A stretch of DNA of 64,000 bases from Phycisphaera sp. GTDB lineage: Bacteria > Planctomycetota > Phycisphaerae > Phycisphaerales > SM1A02. The stretch lies in assembly GCA_016124975.1 (NCBI GenBank), contig WGMP01000035.1, forward strand, positions 1 to 64,000. The letters are read 5' to 3'. The position numbers and the translations under genes were made by a program. Each line of letters opens with the position of its first letter. The stretch's first letter is position 1. Below are positions 1-18,500 of this stretch, piece by piece. The notes under the pieces are model-generated. The model saw only the letters and a list, made by a program, of their open reading frames with translations. It did no database searches and had not been told where the DNA came from.

Positions 1-1
1 C

Positions 2-1942
2 CTCGAGACGGCGCAGGTCGTCCGCGGCAAGGTCGTCACGCAGATGGCGCCGATCGAGCTGCCGCACGCCTACGCAGGCCGCGTCCGCGGCGCAGAGTCG
101 AGCAGCGTCTACCTCGGCTTCGGAACGGGCGCCGCGAAGGGCCTTGTCGCGGGCATGGTGATCGTGGGCGACGAGTCGTGGTGGATCTCGAGCGGCCCCG
201 CAGCCGCGCGCGACGCTGGGCTTCCCGCGATGATCGCGCACCGCAGCGCCTTTGCGAACAGCCCGCTCGAGGGACTTTCCTGCGGCGCGATGGCGCTCGC
301 AGGCAACGACGCGCCGCCCGCGCCACCAAACGATGGCGGCGTGGCAGGCGGCTCAGGCTGCCGCGAGTTCCGCATCGCGATCGAGACCGACACCGAGTTC
401 ACCATGACGGCGCAAGGCGGAAACGCCGTCGCCGCCGCGCAGTACGCGCTCCTCCTCATGGGCGCCGCAAGCCAGGTCTACGACCGCGATGTGAGCGTCA
501 GGCTTCCCGTGAGCTACCTGCGGCTCTGGACCGGCGAAGACATCTGGACGGGCCCCGACATGTTCGAGCAGCTCTACCAGTACCGCGACCATTGGTCGGC
601 GAACATGGGCGATGTCGGGCGCGATCTCGGCCACTTCTTCGCAGGCCGCGGCCTCGGCGGAGGCGTCGCGTGGCTCAGCGTCGCATGCTCGGGGCCTGAC
701 TGGTCCTACGGGCTCTCTTCGGGCCTCGGATACGGCTTCCCGTATCCGCTCGTCGACCACAGCCACTCGAACTGGGAGCCGATGGTCGTGAACCACGAGC
801 TCGGCCACAACTTCGGCGCCCCGCACACGCACGATCACAGCCCGCAGGCAGACGGCTGCGGCACAAACGACTGCTCGCAGGCCTTCGGCGGCACGATCAT
901 GTCGTACTGCCACGGCTGCCCGGGCGGCATGTCGAACATCGTGCTGAACTTCCACCCGTTCTCGATCGCGTCGATGCAGGGTCATCTCGCGAATGTGCCG
1001 TGCGGCGAGGCGGGAGTGCGCGCAGTCGACGACGCGGCGACGACCATCACGGGAACGCCCGTCGAGGTCAAGCCGCTCCAGAACGATGCGTTCGTGAACT
1101 GCTCGGCGGTGACGCTGCAGTCGTTCACGGCGACTTCCGCAGCGGGCGGCTCGGTGTCGCTTGTCGCTGGGTCGGCCGCCGATCTCCGCTACACGCCGCC
1201 CGCCAGCTTCTCTGGAACCGACACCTTCTCGTACACGATCAAGGACGACAGCGCGGCGCTCTCGACCGCGACGGTCCATGTCACGGTCAACCCGATCATC
1301 CAGCGCGTCTTTGTTGCAGGCGCCGCCGCGGGCGCGCGCACCTCGTGGTACGCGCTCGCTGGCGACACGCAGATGCTCCCCGACTTCAGCGCAATGACTC
1401 CGTACGGAAGCGTGGTGCTCGGCTCGATCAACATTCCATCGACGGGCGGCAACTTCTCGTCGAGCGGACGCGCCGACAGCGTCGCAGCGGTCTTCGAGGG
1501 CTATCTCCTCGTGCCGAGCGCGGGCTCCTGGAAACTCTCGACCGAATCGGACGACGGATCGCGGCTCCTCATCGGGAACCAGGTCGTGGTCCTCAACGAT
1601 GGCCTTCACGGGATGGTCGAGCGCTTCGGCGAAGTCGCCCTCGAGGCGGGTCTGCACCCGTTCCGCGTCGAGTTCTTCGAGAACTTCGGCGGCGCGGGGC
1701 TTGTGGTCCGCTGGGAGGGGCCTGGGACGGCGCGCGCCATCATCCCCGCGTCTGCCTACTCGCACGGCGGAACACTGATGGCGCTGGACCTCGACGGCAA
1801 CGGCACGGTCGGCGCCCCCGACCTCGCGATCCTCCTCTCGGCCTGGGGCTCCGTGGCCGCGGGAACGCCCGCCGACTTCAACCGTGACGGCGCTGTGAAC
1901 GCCGCGGACCTCTCGACGCTCCTCGCCAACTGGGGGCTATAA
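2..1942 (+). CDS. Secreted reprolysin-like (M12B-type) metalloprotease with Ig/cadherin-like, PA14 and C-terminal dockerin-like repeats; 5' partial
   Basis: Frame is open to the window edge. Zinc motif HELGHNFGAPHTH; TFSYTIKDDS Ig-like repeat; PA14-like SWKLSTESDDGSRLLIG...VRWEGPG; C-terminal LDLDGNGTVGAPDLAILLSAWG / DFNRDGAVNAADLSTLLANWGL dockerin-like pair. Confidence 0.85.
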   Translation, partial: LETAQVVRGKVVTQMAPIELPHAYAGRVRGAESSSVYLGFGTGAAKGLVAGMVIVGDESWWISSGPAAARDAGLPAMIAHRSAFANSPLEGLSCGAMALAGNDAPPAPPNDGGVAGGSGCREFRIAIETDTEFTMTAQGGNAVAAAQYALLLMGAASQVYDRDVSVRLPVSYLRLWTGEDIWTGPDMFEQLYQYRDHWSANMGDVGRDLGHFFAGRGLGGGVAWLSVACSGPDWSYGLSSGLGYGFPYPLVDHSHSNWEPMVVNHELGHNFGAPHTHDHSPQADGCGTNDCSQAFGGTIMSYCHGCPGGMSNIVLNFHPFSIASMQGHLANVPCGEAGVRAVDDAATTITGTPVEVKPLQNDAFVNCSAVTLQSFTATSAAGGSVSLVAGSAADLRYTPPASFSGTDTFSYTIKDDSAALSTATVHVTVNPIIQRVFVAGAAAGARTSWYALAGDTQMLPDFSAMTPYGSVVLGSINIPSTGGNFSSSGRADSVAAVFEGYLLVPSAGSWKLSTESDDGSRLLIGNQVVVLNDGLHGMVERFGEVALEAGLHPFRVEFFENFGGAGLVVRWEGPGTARAIIPASAYSHGGTLMALDLDGNGTVGAPDLAILLSAWGSVAAGTPADFNRDGAVNAADLSTLLANWGL

Positions 1943-2053
1943 CCAATCGGACGCACCCGCAATCGAGGCGGGAAACGAGCCGCTCCAAGCGCGGCCTCAA
2001 GACGAACCAAAGACTCCATCCGCGCGCCCCGCTGCACCCGCCCGAACAGGCGC

Positions 2054-2082
2054 TTGCAGCGGGGCGTGACTTTCGATACCCT
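2054..2082 (+). promoter_or_regulatory. Putative sigma70-type promoter for rplK operon (TTGCAG-17 nt-TACCCT)
   Basis: Hexamers with 17-nt spacer read directly, about 130 nt upstream of rplK. Confidence 0.4.
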
Positions 2083-2210
2083 GATCGACTCGACATTTCA
2101 AACCGTTCGAACTACCGAACCCCTGCGGCGCGCCAACTCGTCGCAGGGTCCGCAGGAGCGAAGGCCGCGTGCGCCCGACCTCTTGAGTTCGGTGGGAGGT
2201 CACCGGAACC

Positions 2211-2639
2211 ATGGCTGCAAAGAAAGTCACAAAGCAGTTCAAGATCATGGCGCCGGGTGGCAAGGCCACCCCCGCCCCTCCAATCGGCCCCGTGCTCGGC
2301 GCCAACGGCGTCAACCCCGGCCAGTTCATCACGAAGTTCAACGACGCCACGCGCGCCCTCAACGGCCGTGTGGTTGGCTGCGTGATCACGGTCTACAGCG
2401 ACCGAACCTTCGAGTTCGAGATCAAGAGCTCGCCCACCTCGGTGCTCATCGCCGCTGCGTGCAAGGTCGAGAAGGGTTCGGGCCGTCCGAACACCGAGAA
2501 GATCGGCAAGCTCACCAAGGCGCAGGTCAAGGCCATCGCCGAGGAGAAGCTGAAGGATCTCAACACCACCAACATCGAAGCCGCGATGCGAGTCGTCGCG
2601 GGTACTGCGCGCTCGATGGGCGTGACGGTGGAGGGCTAA
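2211..2639 (+). CDS. rplK: 50S ribosomal protein L11
   Basis: MAAKKVTKQFKIMAPGGKATPAPPIGPVLGANGVNPGQFITKFN is diagnostic of L11; operon context. Confidence 0.98.
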   Translation: MAAKKVTKQFKIMAPGGKATPAPPIGPVLGANGVNPGQFITKFNDATRALNGRVVGCVITVYSDRTFEFEIKSSPTSVLIAAACKVEKGSGRPNTEKIGKLTKAQVKAIAEEKLKDLNTTNIEAAMRVVAGTARSMGVTVEG

Positions 2640-2642
2640 CCC

Positions 2643-3320
2643 ATGCCAGTGCTTTCCAAGCGACGCAAGGCGAACATCGCCGCAACCACGAAGAACCCAA
2701 TGAGCGCGGCCGAGGCCATCACGAAGCTCCGCTCGTTCAAGACCCCGAAGTTCGACCAGACGGTCAACGTCGTCATGCACCTCGGCATCGATCCGAAGCA
2801 GGCCGACCAGATCATCCGCGGCTCGATCTCGCTCCCCCACGGCATCGGCAAGTCGGCTCGCGTCGTCTGCTTCTGCCAGTCTGACAAGGTCGCAGCGGCG
2901 AAGGCCGCGGGCGCCGTCGAGGCGGGTGCCGAGGATCTCGTCGCCAAGATCGAGGGCGGCTGGATGGACTTCGACGTCGCGGTCGCGAGCCCCGACATGA
3001 TGCGCGTGGTCTCGAAGCTCGGCAAGGTGCTCGGTCCGAAGGGCCTCATGCCCTCGCCGAAGGCCGGAACCGTGGCGCCCGATGTCATCGGCGCCGTACG
3101 CGAGTATTCGGCGGGCAAGCAGGAGTACCGAAACGACAACGGCGGCAACGTCCACGGCGTCATCGGCAAGCTCAGCTTCTCCGACCAGCAGCTCGTCGAG
3201 AACCTCGAGGCGTTCATCGCCAACATCCAGAAGATCAAGCCCGCCGCCGCGAAGGGCACCTATGTGAAGAAGTGCGTCGTGGCAGCGTGCATGAGCCCGG
3301 GCGTCCAGATCGCCCTCTGA
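2643..3320 (+). CDS. rplA: 50S ribosomal protein L1
   Basis: L1 motifs (SLPHGIGK, VLGPKGLMPSPKAGTV); follows rplK. Confidence 0.98.
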   Translation: MPVLSKRRKANIAATTKNPMSAAEAITKLRSFKTPKFDQTVNVVMHLGIDPKQADQIIRGSISLPHGIGKSARVVCFCQSDKVAAAKAAGAVEAGAEDLVAKIEGGWMDFDVAVASPDMMRVVSKLGKVLGPKGLMPSPKAGTVAPDVIGAVREYSAGKQEYRNDNGGNVHGVIGKLSFSDQQLVENLEAFIANIQKIKPAAAKGTYVKKCVVAACMSPGVQIAL

Positions 3321-3341
3321 CGAACTCCGAAAGGACACATC

Positions 3342-3854
3342 ATGAGCAAGCCAGTCAAGGACATGATTGCATCGGAGTACGGCCGTCGATTCGAGGGCGT
3401 GACCGGTGCCGTGGTCGTCGAGATCCGAGGTCTCGACGGAAAGGCCACGACCAACATGCGCGGAAAGCTCCGTGAAAAGGGCATCCGCGTCACCATCGTG
3501 AAGAACGCGCTCGCGCGTCGCAGCTTCCGCGGCAGCCCCCTCGGGTCGCTCGAGAAGGCGCTCAAGGGGCCGTCGGCGCTGCTGACGGGACCCGAGAGCG
3601 CGGTGCTCGTCGCCCGTGAGATCGTCAAGATGGCGGAGGCTGAGAAGAAGGTCGTTCTCAAGGGCGCCCTCTTCGACGGCGAGTACTACGACGGCGAGGA
3701 AGGCGTGAAGAAGCTTGGCAGCTTCCCGACGAGGGAAGAGGCCCAGGCCAAGGTCGTCACGCTCGTACTCTCCCCCGCGCGCAACATCATGGGCGTCGTC
3801 AAGACGATCCAGGAGAAGCTCGAGAAGGGCGAGGCGATCGCCAAGATCGCCTGA
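3342..3854 (+). CDS. rplJ: 50S ribosomal protein L10
   Basis: L10-like sequence; position between rplA and rplL. Confidence 0.95.
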   Translation: MSKPVKDMIASEYGRRFEGVTGAVVVEIRGLDGKATTNMRGKLREKGIRVTIVKNALARRSFRGSPLGSLEKALKGPSALLTGPESAVLVAREIVKMAEAEKKVVLKGALFDGEYYDGEEGVKKLGSFPTREEAQAKVVTLVLSPARNIMGVVKTIQEKLEKGEAIAKIA

Positions 3855-3996
3855 TCACCACACACTCCAATCCAGTTTCCCGAGTCCAGTCCGCCACCGA
3901 CTGGTCCCGCAGGAGACGAAGTCGAGGGACGACCTCCCCCGACCGAAGTCTCGGGATGAAATGCCGCGCGTTGCGGCTCCTCTCGGTGGCAAGACC

Positions 3997-4034
3997 GTGG
4001 CGAGAGCCACAGGAAAGACAGTGGCGCGAGCCAC
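3997..4034 (+). promoter_or_regulatory. Two tandem hairpins with GNRA-type loops (GTGGC-GAGA-GCCAC and GTGGC-GCGA-GCCAC) just upstream of rplL ribosome-binding site
   Basis: Perfect 5-bp stems at 3997-4010 and 4021-4034, followed by aaggaa and the rplL ATG at 4047. Confidence 0.6.
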
Positions 4035-4046
4035 AAGGAAAGACAT

Positions 4047-4442
4047 ATGTCCGACACCAAGACCTTTGACGCGAAGATCAGCACCCTCGGCGACTCGATC
4101 GCCAGCCTCACCATCAAGGAGGCCGTCGAGCTCACCGAGTACATGAAGGTCACCTACGGCATCGAGCCCGCGGCCGGCGCAGTCGTCGTCGCCGCCGATG
4201 CGGGTGGTGGCGCCGCCAAGGCCGCTGAGAAGACGGAGTTCAACGTCGTCCTCAAGGCCGCTGGCGCGAGCAAGATCAATGTCATCAAGGCGGTTCGCGA
4301 GGCCACCGGCCTCGGTCTCGCCGAGGCGAAGGCTCTCGTCGACGGCGCTCCCAAGACCGTCAAGGAGAACCTCAGCAAGGAAGACGCGACCAAGCTCGTC
4401 GACGCCCTCAAGGCTGCGGGCGCGGAAGCGGTCGCCGAGTAA
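4047..4442 (+). CDS. rplL: 50S ribosomal protein L7/L12
   Basis: [47 protein letters not shown] is the L7/L12 C-terminal domain. Confidence 0.98.
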   Translation: MSDTKTFDAKISTLGDSIASLTIKEAVELTEYMKVTYGIEPAAGAVVVAADAGGGAAKAAEKTEFNVVLKAAGASKINVIKAVREATGLGLAEAKALVDGAPKTVKENLSKEDATKLVDALKAAGAEAVAE

Positions 4443-4611
4443 TCCGATTCGAACGGCCTGCAGGCGTCCGCCGCTTCCATCCCGCCCCCACGGCGGGCTT
4501 GGAGGCGGCGGGCGCCCGCGGCCTGTCCCACCCGTCGCCCCTGCGGCGGGTGCCTGCATCCTCGGGAGCCTTCCGCTCCCTTGGCGCTGCAAGTTGGCGG
4601 ACAGCGGGAAC

Positions 4612-4640
4612 TTGCCCCCCTTGCCGCCAGCGTCTACACT
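4612..4640 (+). promoter_or_regulatory. Putative rpoBC promoter (TTGCCC-17 nt-TACACT)
   Basis: Hexamers with 17-nt spacing in the 330-nt rplL-rpoB gap. Confidence 0.4.
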
Positions 4641-4771
4641 CGTCCCTCTCCGTGGTCTTCAGTCGGAACGCGGCGCTCGCTTGCTGAACCATTCGCTGAT
4701 CACACTCTGACCATTCTGCACCAGGCCGGACTGTCCCGGTCGGGTGTCATTCCTTTGTAGGGGTCTCTCAG

Positions 4772-8608
<3,837 letters not shown>

Positions 8609-8724
8609 CGGCGGCGGCGCGCGGGTTCACCCGCCGCGCCGAGCGACCGCGATGCACGCACCGTGACGGTTGAATGAGATCAGGAACCCCCCCGCCGACG
8701 CGGGTCAACTTGGAAGGCACCACG

Positions 8725-13167
<4,443 letters not shown>

Positions 13168-13230
13168 TCGACGGGAGCCGTCGATCCGCGCAAGCGGCGA
13201 TGTCTCGAGTTCCACATCGTTGAATGCACG

Positions 13231-13264
13231 GCGGCCCCGAGCGATCGGGGCCGCTTTCCTTCTT
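13231..13264 (+). terminator. Intrinsic terminator after rpoC
   Basis: 10-bp stem gcggccccga / tcggggccgc with GCGA loop followed by tttccttctt. Confidence 0.8.
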
Positions 13265-13329
13265 CGCCCCGGCGTGGTGCGCGGGGTACACTCCGCGCTC
13301 TCGAACGCCTCGACCACGGGATCGACACC

Positions 13330-14685
13330 ATGCCCTACTACACCAAGCTCGGCAAGCTTCCCTCCAAGCGCCACATCCAGTTCCGCCGCCCGGACGGCGG
13401 GCTCTACGCCGAGGAGGTCTTCGGCACGGAAGGCTTCGTCGGCCCGACCTCGACGCTCTACCACATCAACCCGCCGACGCAGGTCATCGGCTGGAAGCCG
13501 CTCTACTCGACCAAGGTCGAGTATGTCGAGCGCGACACCATGCGCATGCGGCATGTGAAGAGCATGCCCATGAAGCCGAAGGGCGACCCCGTGACGGGCC
13601 GCACCGTCCTCTTCGGGAACAACGACGTCGAGATCGGCGTGTGCGTGCCGCGCGAGCCGATGAAGTACCACTTCAAGAACGCCTCTGCGGACGAGTGCTT
13701 CTTCATCCACTTCGGCTCGGGCACGGTCTTCACCATGTTCGGCGCGCTGAAGTTCGGGCCGAAGGACTACATCGTGATCCCGAAGGGCACGATCTACCGC
13801 ATGGAGTTCGACAAGCCGAAGGCGGGCGAGCCAGAGCCGCGCTTCCTCCTGATGGAGAGCGTGAACGGCTCGCACATCCTGCCGCCACCGCGCTACATGT
13901 CGAAGAAGACCGCGCAGTTCCTCGAGCACGCCCCCTACTGCGAGCGCGACCTGCGCCTCCCAGAGCTGCCCATGACATTCGACGAGAAGGGCAAGTTCGA
14001 GGTGCGCATCAAGAGCCGCGACCAGGTGCACTCCTACATGTACAGCTACCACCCGCTCGATATCGTCGGTTGGGACGGCTGCTACTACCCGTACTGCTTC
14101 AACATCGACGACTTCAGCCCGATCGTCGGCAAGCACCACCTGCCGCCGCCGATCCATCAGACTTTCGAAGCCCACAACTTCGTCATCTGCTCGTTCTGCC
14201 CGCGGCCGCTCGACTTCCATCCGCAGGCGATCGTGGTGCCCTACAACCACTCGAACCTCGACTCGGACGAGGTGCTTTACTACGTCGAGGGCAACTACAA
14301 GGCCCGCCGCGGGATCGAGCAGGGCTCGCTCTCGCTGCACCCGCAGGGAATCCCCCACGGCCCGCACCCGGGCACCGTCGAAGCGTCGATCGGGGCGACC
14401 CACACGAACGAGCTCGCGGTGATGTGCGACACCTTTGCGCCGCTCTATCCGACCAAGGCCGCGCTCGCGCTCGACGACCTGAACTACCCGAAGAGCTGGG
14501 AGTCGGGCTGGACCGCGGAGGAGCGCGCCAAGCTTGCCGCCGCCGCGACCAACGGCACCGCCAACGGGCACGCGGCCGCGCCGAGCCGCACTGGGAAGGC
14601 AAAGGGCGCGAAGCAGAAGGCCCCCGCGAAGGCACGCACCGCGGAAGCTCCGAAGCGTGGCGGCGCGGTGAACACCTGGACCTGA
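13330..14685 (+). CDS. hmgA: Homogentisate 1,2-dioxygenase
   Basis: PYYTKLGKLPSKRHIQFRRPDGGLYAEEVFG...FVICSFCPRPLDFHPQAIVVPYNHSNLDSDEVLYYVEG...HPQGIPHGPHPG matches the HGD family. Confidence 0.93.
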   Translation: MPYYTKLGKLPSKRHIQFRRPDGGLYAEEVFGTEGFVGPTSTLYHINPPTQVIGWKPLYSTKVEYVERDTMRMRHVKSMPMKPKGDPVTGRTVLFGNNDVEIGVCVPREPMKYHFKNASADECFFIHFGSGTVFTMFGALKFGPKDYIVIPKGTIYRMEFDKPKAGEPEPRFLLMESVNGSHILPPPRYMSKKTAQFLEHAPYCERDLRLPELPMTFDEKGKFEVRIKSRDQVHSYMYSYHPLDIVGWDGCYYPYCFNIDDFSPIVGKHHLPPPIHQTFEAHNFVICSFCPRPLDFHPQAIVVPYNHSNLDSDEVLYYVEGNYKARRGIEQGSLSLHPQGIPHGPHPGTVEASIGATHTNELAVMCDTFAPLYPTKAALALDDLNYPKSWESGWTAEERAKLAAAATNGTANGHAAAPSRTGKAKGAKQKAPAKARTAEAPKRGGAVNTWT

Positions 14686-14754
14686 CCGCACGCGTCCTCG
14701 AACACCAGACTCTTGCGGGGCTCGCGCGCGACGCCGCCCTGCGAAGGAGCCCCC

Positions 14755-15483
14755 ATGCCGACACGCAACGACCTCGAAGCGCCGCACACCTCGGTTCTCC
14801 TGCACCCCCTCGGCAGGCTGCTGCCGCTTGCGACGATCTCCGCGCTGATCGCCGTCGTGGGCGCCGCGTCCGTCGGCGTGGCCGAGCCGCCGCGAGCCGC
14901 CCCGCCCGCTGAAGCGCCCGCCGACGGCCCGAAGAAGGAATCGCCGAAGGACGACGCCTCCGCGCCGAAGGACGGCAAGTCCGCCCCCGGAGCGCGCAAG
15001 CCGTGGCCCGCGACCGTTCCCACGGAGAACGACATACTCCATGTGAAGCCGCAGGAAGGCCTTCCCGTCGAGACCTACACCTTCTTCGGCGAGGAGTTCC
15101 GCTGCGAGCTCTGTCTCGACGAGACCTCGCGTTCGACGGGCATGGGGGCGCGCAGCGAGTTTCCCGACGGGACCGCGATGATCTTCGTGCATCCGAGCCC
15201 GAGGCTTCTCCACTACTGGATGAAGGACTGCCTCATCGAGCTCGACATCGTCTATGTCGACGCAAACGGCCGCATCGCGACGATGTACGAGGCGCGCCGC
15301 GAGCGGCTCAGGCAAAAGGGCGAGACCCTCGAGGCGTATGAGGCAAGGCTCCCGCGCTATTCATCGAAGCGACAGGTCAAGTATGTGATCGAGCTTCCCG
15401 CCGGAACGATCGCCCGGCTCAAGCCAAAGGTCGGCGAGCGCGTGCCGATTGACTGGCGCGCGCTTGATGCGCGCGCGAAGTGA
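14755..15483 (+). CDS. DUF192 domain protein with N-terminal membrane segment
   Basis: GTAMIFVHPSPRLLHYWMKDCLIELDIVYVDANGRIATM is DUF192-like; hydrophobic N-terminus and Pro/Lys-rich linker. Confidence 0.75.
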   Translation: MPTRNDLEAPHTSVLLHPLGRLLPLATISALIAVVGAASVGVAEPPRAAPPAEAPADGPKKESPKDDASAPKDGKSAPGARKPWPATVPTENDILHVKPQEGLPVETYTFFGEEFRCELCLDETSRSTGMGARSEFPDGTAMIFVHPSPRLLHYWMKDCLIELDIVYVDANGRIATMYEARRERLRQKGETLEAYEARLPRYSSKRQVKYVIELPAGTIARLKPKVGERVPIDWRALDARAK

Positions 15484-15586
15484 CGACCGTCGCATCGCCT
15501 CCGACTCCGTCGTCATTCGATCCGAAGGGCAGTTCGCGAGCCAGCTCTCGAGGTGCTCCAAGTGGCAATCCCTCGCGCCCCGCGCG

Positions 15587-18500
15587 TCACTCGCCGAAGC
15601 TGAAGCCGCTCGACGCCGCGCGCCACAGCCGAATCGTCCCGTCGATCGAGCCTGTGGCGAGCGTGCCGCCGTCGGGTGAGAAGACGATGCTGATCACTGT
15701 GTCGCCGTGGCCGCCGAGCGCGAGCACCTGCTCGCCGTCCGATCCATCGAGGATGCGCACGAGCGGGCCCTTGCCGACGGAAGCGACGCGCGCACCATCG
15801 GGCGACAGCGCCACGCGGACATTGTCATCGGGGCTCGCGAGGGTGCGCCAGAGGACTTCGTCCCCCGCGCTGCGACCGAGGTCGACGAGCGCCACATCCC
15901 CGCCGAAGAATCCGACCGCGACGCGATCGGACGCCTCGATCGGAGACAGGCTCGTGATTCTTCCCTCGAACTCGACGCGACGGTCCTCGATCAGACGACC
16001 ATCCTCGAAGCGGTACCTGAGCAGCGCCGCCCCCGCGCTGAGCAGAAGCGTCCGCCCATCCTGCCGACTCCGCATGTCCCCCATCACCGCGGACGGGAGG
16101 CCGATCGTCTGCAACAGCGCGCCTGTCCGGTCGTAGAGCTCGAGGTCCGCGCACTCGAAGCGGCGCACGGCGATGCGCTCACCGCCATCGACGACGGCGA
16201 CGCAATAGGGCGCGGTGGGAAGCGGGAACTCCGTCACGGCGCCATCGCGCGAGACGAACTGGATGCCCCTCCCGCTCGCGACCGCAACGCCGCCCTTCGG
16301 GTCCGCGGAGAGCGACCAGACGATGTTCACAGCGCCCTCGCCGATGGGATGCGCGGCGCGCTCGACGCTGCGGCCCGCGAGGTTCCAGAAGATCACCCTT
16401 CCGTCAGGCGCGGGGGCCTCGCCTGCGCCCGAGACAAGCGTCCCCTCACGCCGCTCGTCGTCGTCGAGATAGAGCAGGCTGTACACCCACGCTCGGTGCT
16501 CACGGAGCACAGGCTCGCGAACGGCCTTCGAGATGCTCCAGCGACGCACGAACCCGTCCTCGCCGACGGAGAGGAGTTCCTGCCGCGGCGCATCGTGGGC
16601 GACGCCACGGACCTGGAGTTCCGCGCCGACCGCCGCACCCACGCGTTCGCCCGTGTCGACATCCCACACATGGATCGATCCATCCGTTGCGCCGCTCGTG
16701 AACTCGAACGGCCCAGGTCCGGGCTCGAGCGTGCGCAGCGCGCCGTCGTGCGCACGGATGCGCCGAACGGGCTCGCCAAAGCGCGCGTCGAACACGGCGA
16801 TCTCGCCGTTGTAGAGCCCGACGAGCACCCTGGCGCCGCCGCGCCCGCGCGCGACGCCCACGCGCTCGACGACACCGCCCGCAAGATCAAGCGGAATCGG
16901 CGCGGCCGACTGGTCATGGTGTATCACCACATGGGGCGATGCGCGGCACCCGATGACGATGCCGTTCCCGTCGGGAAGGAAGCGCACGAGGCCCTCTGCA
17001 CGGCGCACATCTGCGAACCCACGCAGGGCCGAACGCACGGGCTCTCCTGTCGCCGCGTCGATCACGGCGGCGACTCCGAGACTGCCCGCGACGGCGATGC
17101 GGGCTCCGTCGGCGGACCAGTCGACGGAGGTGGTTCCTGCGAACGGGAGCGGCAGTTGCCGTAGCAGCGCCCCATCGATGGTGGAACGGATGGGGAGGGT
17201 CGGCTCGCCCGCGTCGGCCACGACGAACGCACGCCCGTCGGGCGACACAGCGATCTCGGTCGCGCTCGCCTTCCCCTTCGCCAGCGACGCTGCTTCGGAT
17301 CGGCCCGACTCGAATCGGAAGACGCCGCCGTTGAGTCCACCGACGAGAACGAAGTCCCCGTGGGTTCTGATCGCAATCGGCATCTCGGGCACGGGGGTCA
17401 CCGCCGACTCCGCGCCCGCGCGCGCCGCGAGATACCGCCACTCCCAGCCCCGACGGTCCTTCGGAACCGACGAGAGCGCGCGCCGCGAGTCGAGCACCAC
17501 GCCCGCGCGCAGCGCAGCCTCTGCGTCGCGGATGGAGCGGCGGTACTCGAGCCGCTCGCTCGTCTCGAGCGCGCGCGCAAGTTCCGAACCGCGCTGCTCC
17601 GACTCGCGCCAGAGAACCAGCGTGTACCCGAGGAATCCAAGGAGCACGGCGAAGGCGACCGCGGTGGCCGCGATCAGCCCGCGGTATCGCCTCATGAACC
17701 TGCGCGCCCGCTCGAGCCGCGACACAGGCCGCGTTCGCGTCGGCTTCCCCGACAAGTAGAGCCGCAGGTCGGCGGCGAGCTCCTCCGCGCTCTGGTAGCG
17801 CCGATCTGGATCCTTCTCGAGGAGCCGCGACACGACCGTCTCGAGGTCGCCGCGGAAGGCGCGGTTCACGCGCCCGAGCGTCGTCGGCAGCTCCTCGCGG
17901 ATCAGGGCCGCCGCCTCGGGGAGGCTGCGGCGCTCGACGGGATAGGGAAGCCTTCCCGCGAGGCATTCGAAGAGCATCACGCCGAGCGCGTAGAGATCAC
18001 TCCGCGCGTCGACCGATCCCGCGCCCTCGAACTGCTCGGGGCTCATGTAGGGCACCGTGCCGACCACGGACTCCTGTCCCGTGCGGACCGCAAGCGTCAG
18101 TGCCGCCTGGACGCTTCCGGCGAGGGTGCCTGCGGCGTCCGCAAGACCAGAGACGCCGAAATCGAGGAGCTTCGGGTGGCCATCGCGGCCGATCAGCACA
18201 TTGCCCGGCTTCAGGTCACGATGGATCACCCCAGCCGCGTGCGCATGGCCGATGGCGTCGACGATCTCTGCGAACGCGTGCACGATTTCGGCGGGGCTGC
18301 GCCTGCTTCCGTCGGCCCCATCGCGGGCCCACGCCGTCAGCGACACACCGTCGATGTACTCCATCACGAAGTAGGGCCGATGCGGGATCGTGCTGGTGTC
18401 GCTCCCCGCGCCGTAGATCCGCGCGATCCCCGGGTGCTCGAGCCTGCCGAGGAGCCGAATCTCGCGTCGGAAGCGCGTCAGGGCCGATGGGTTCCATCCG

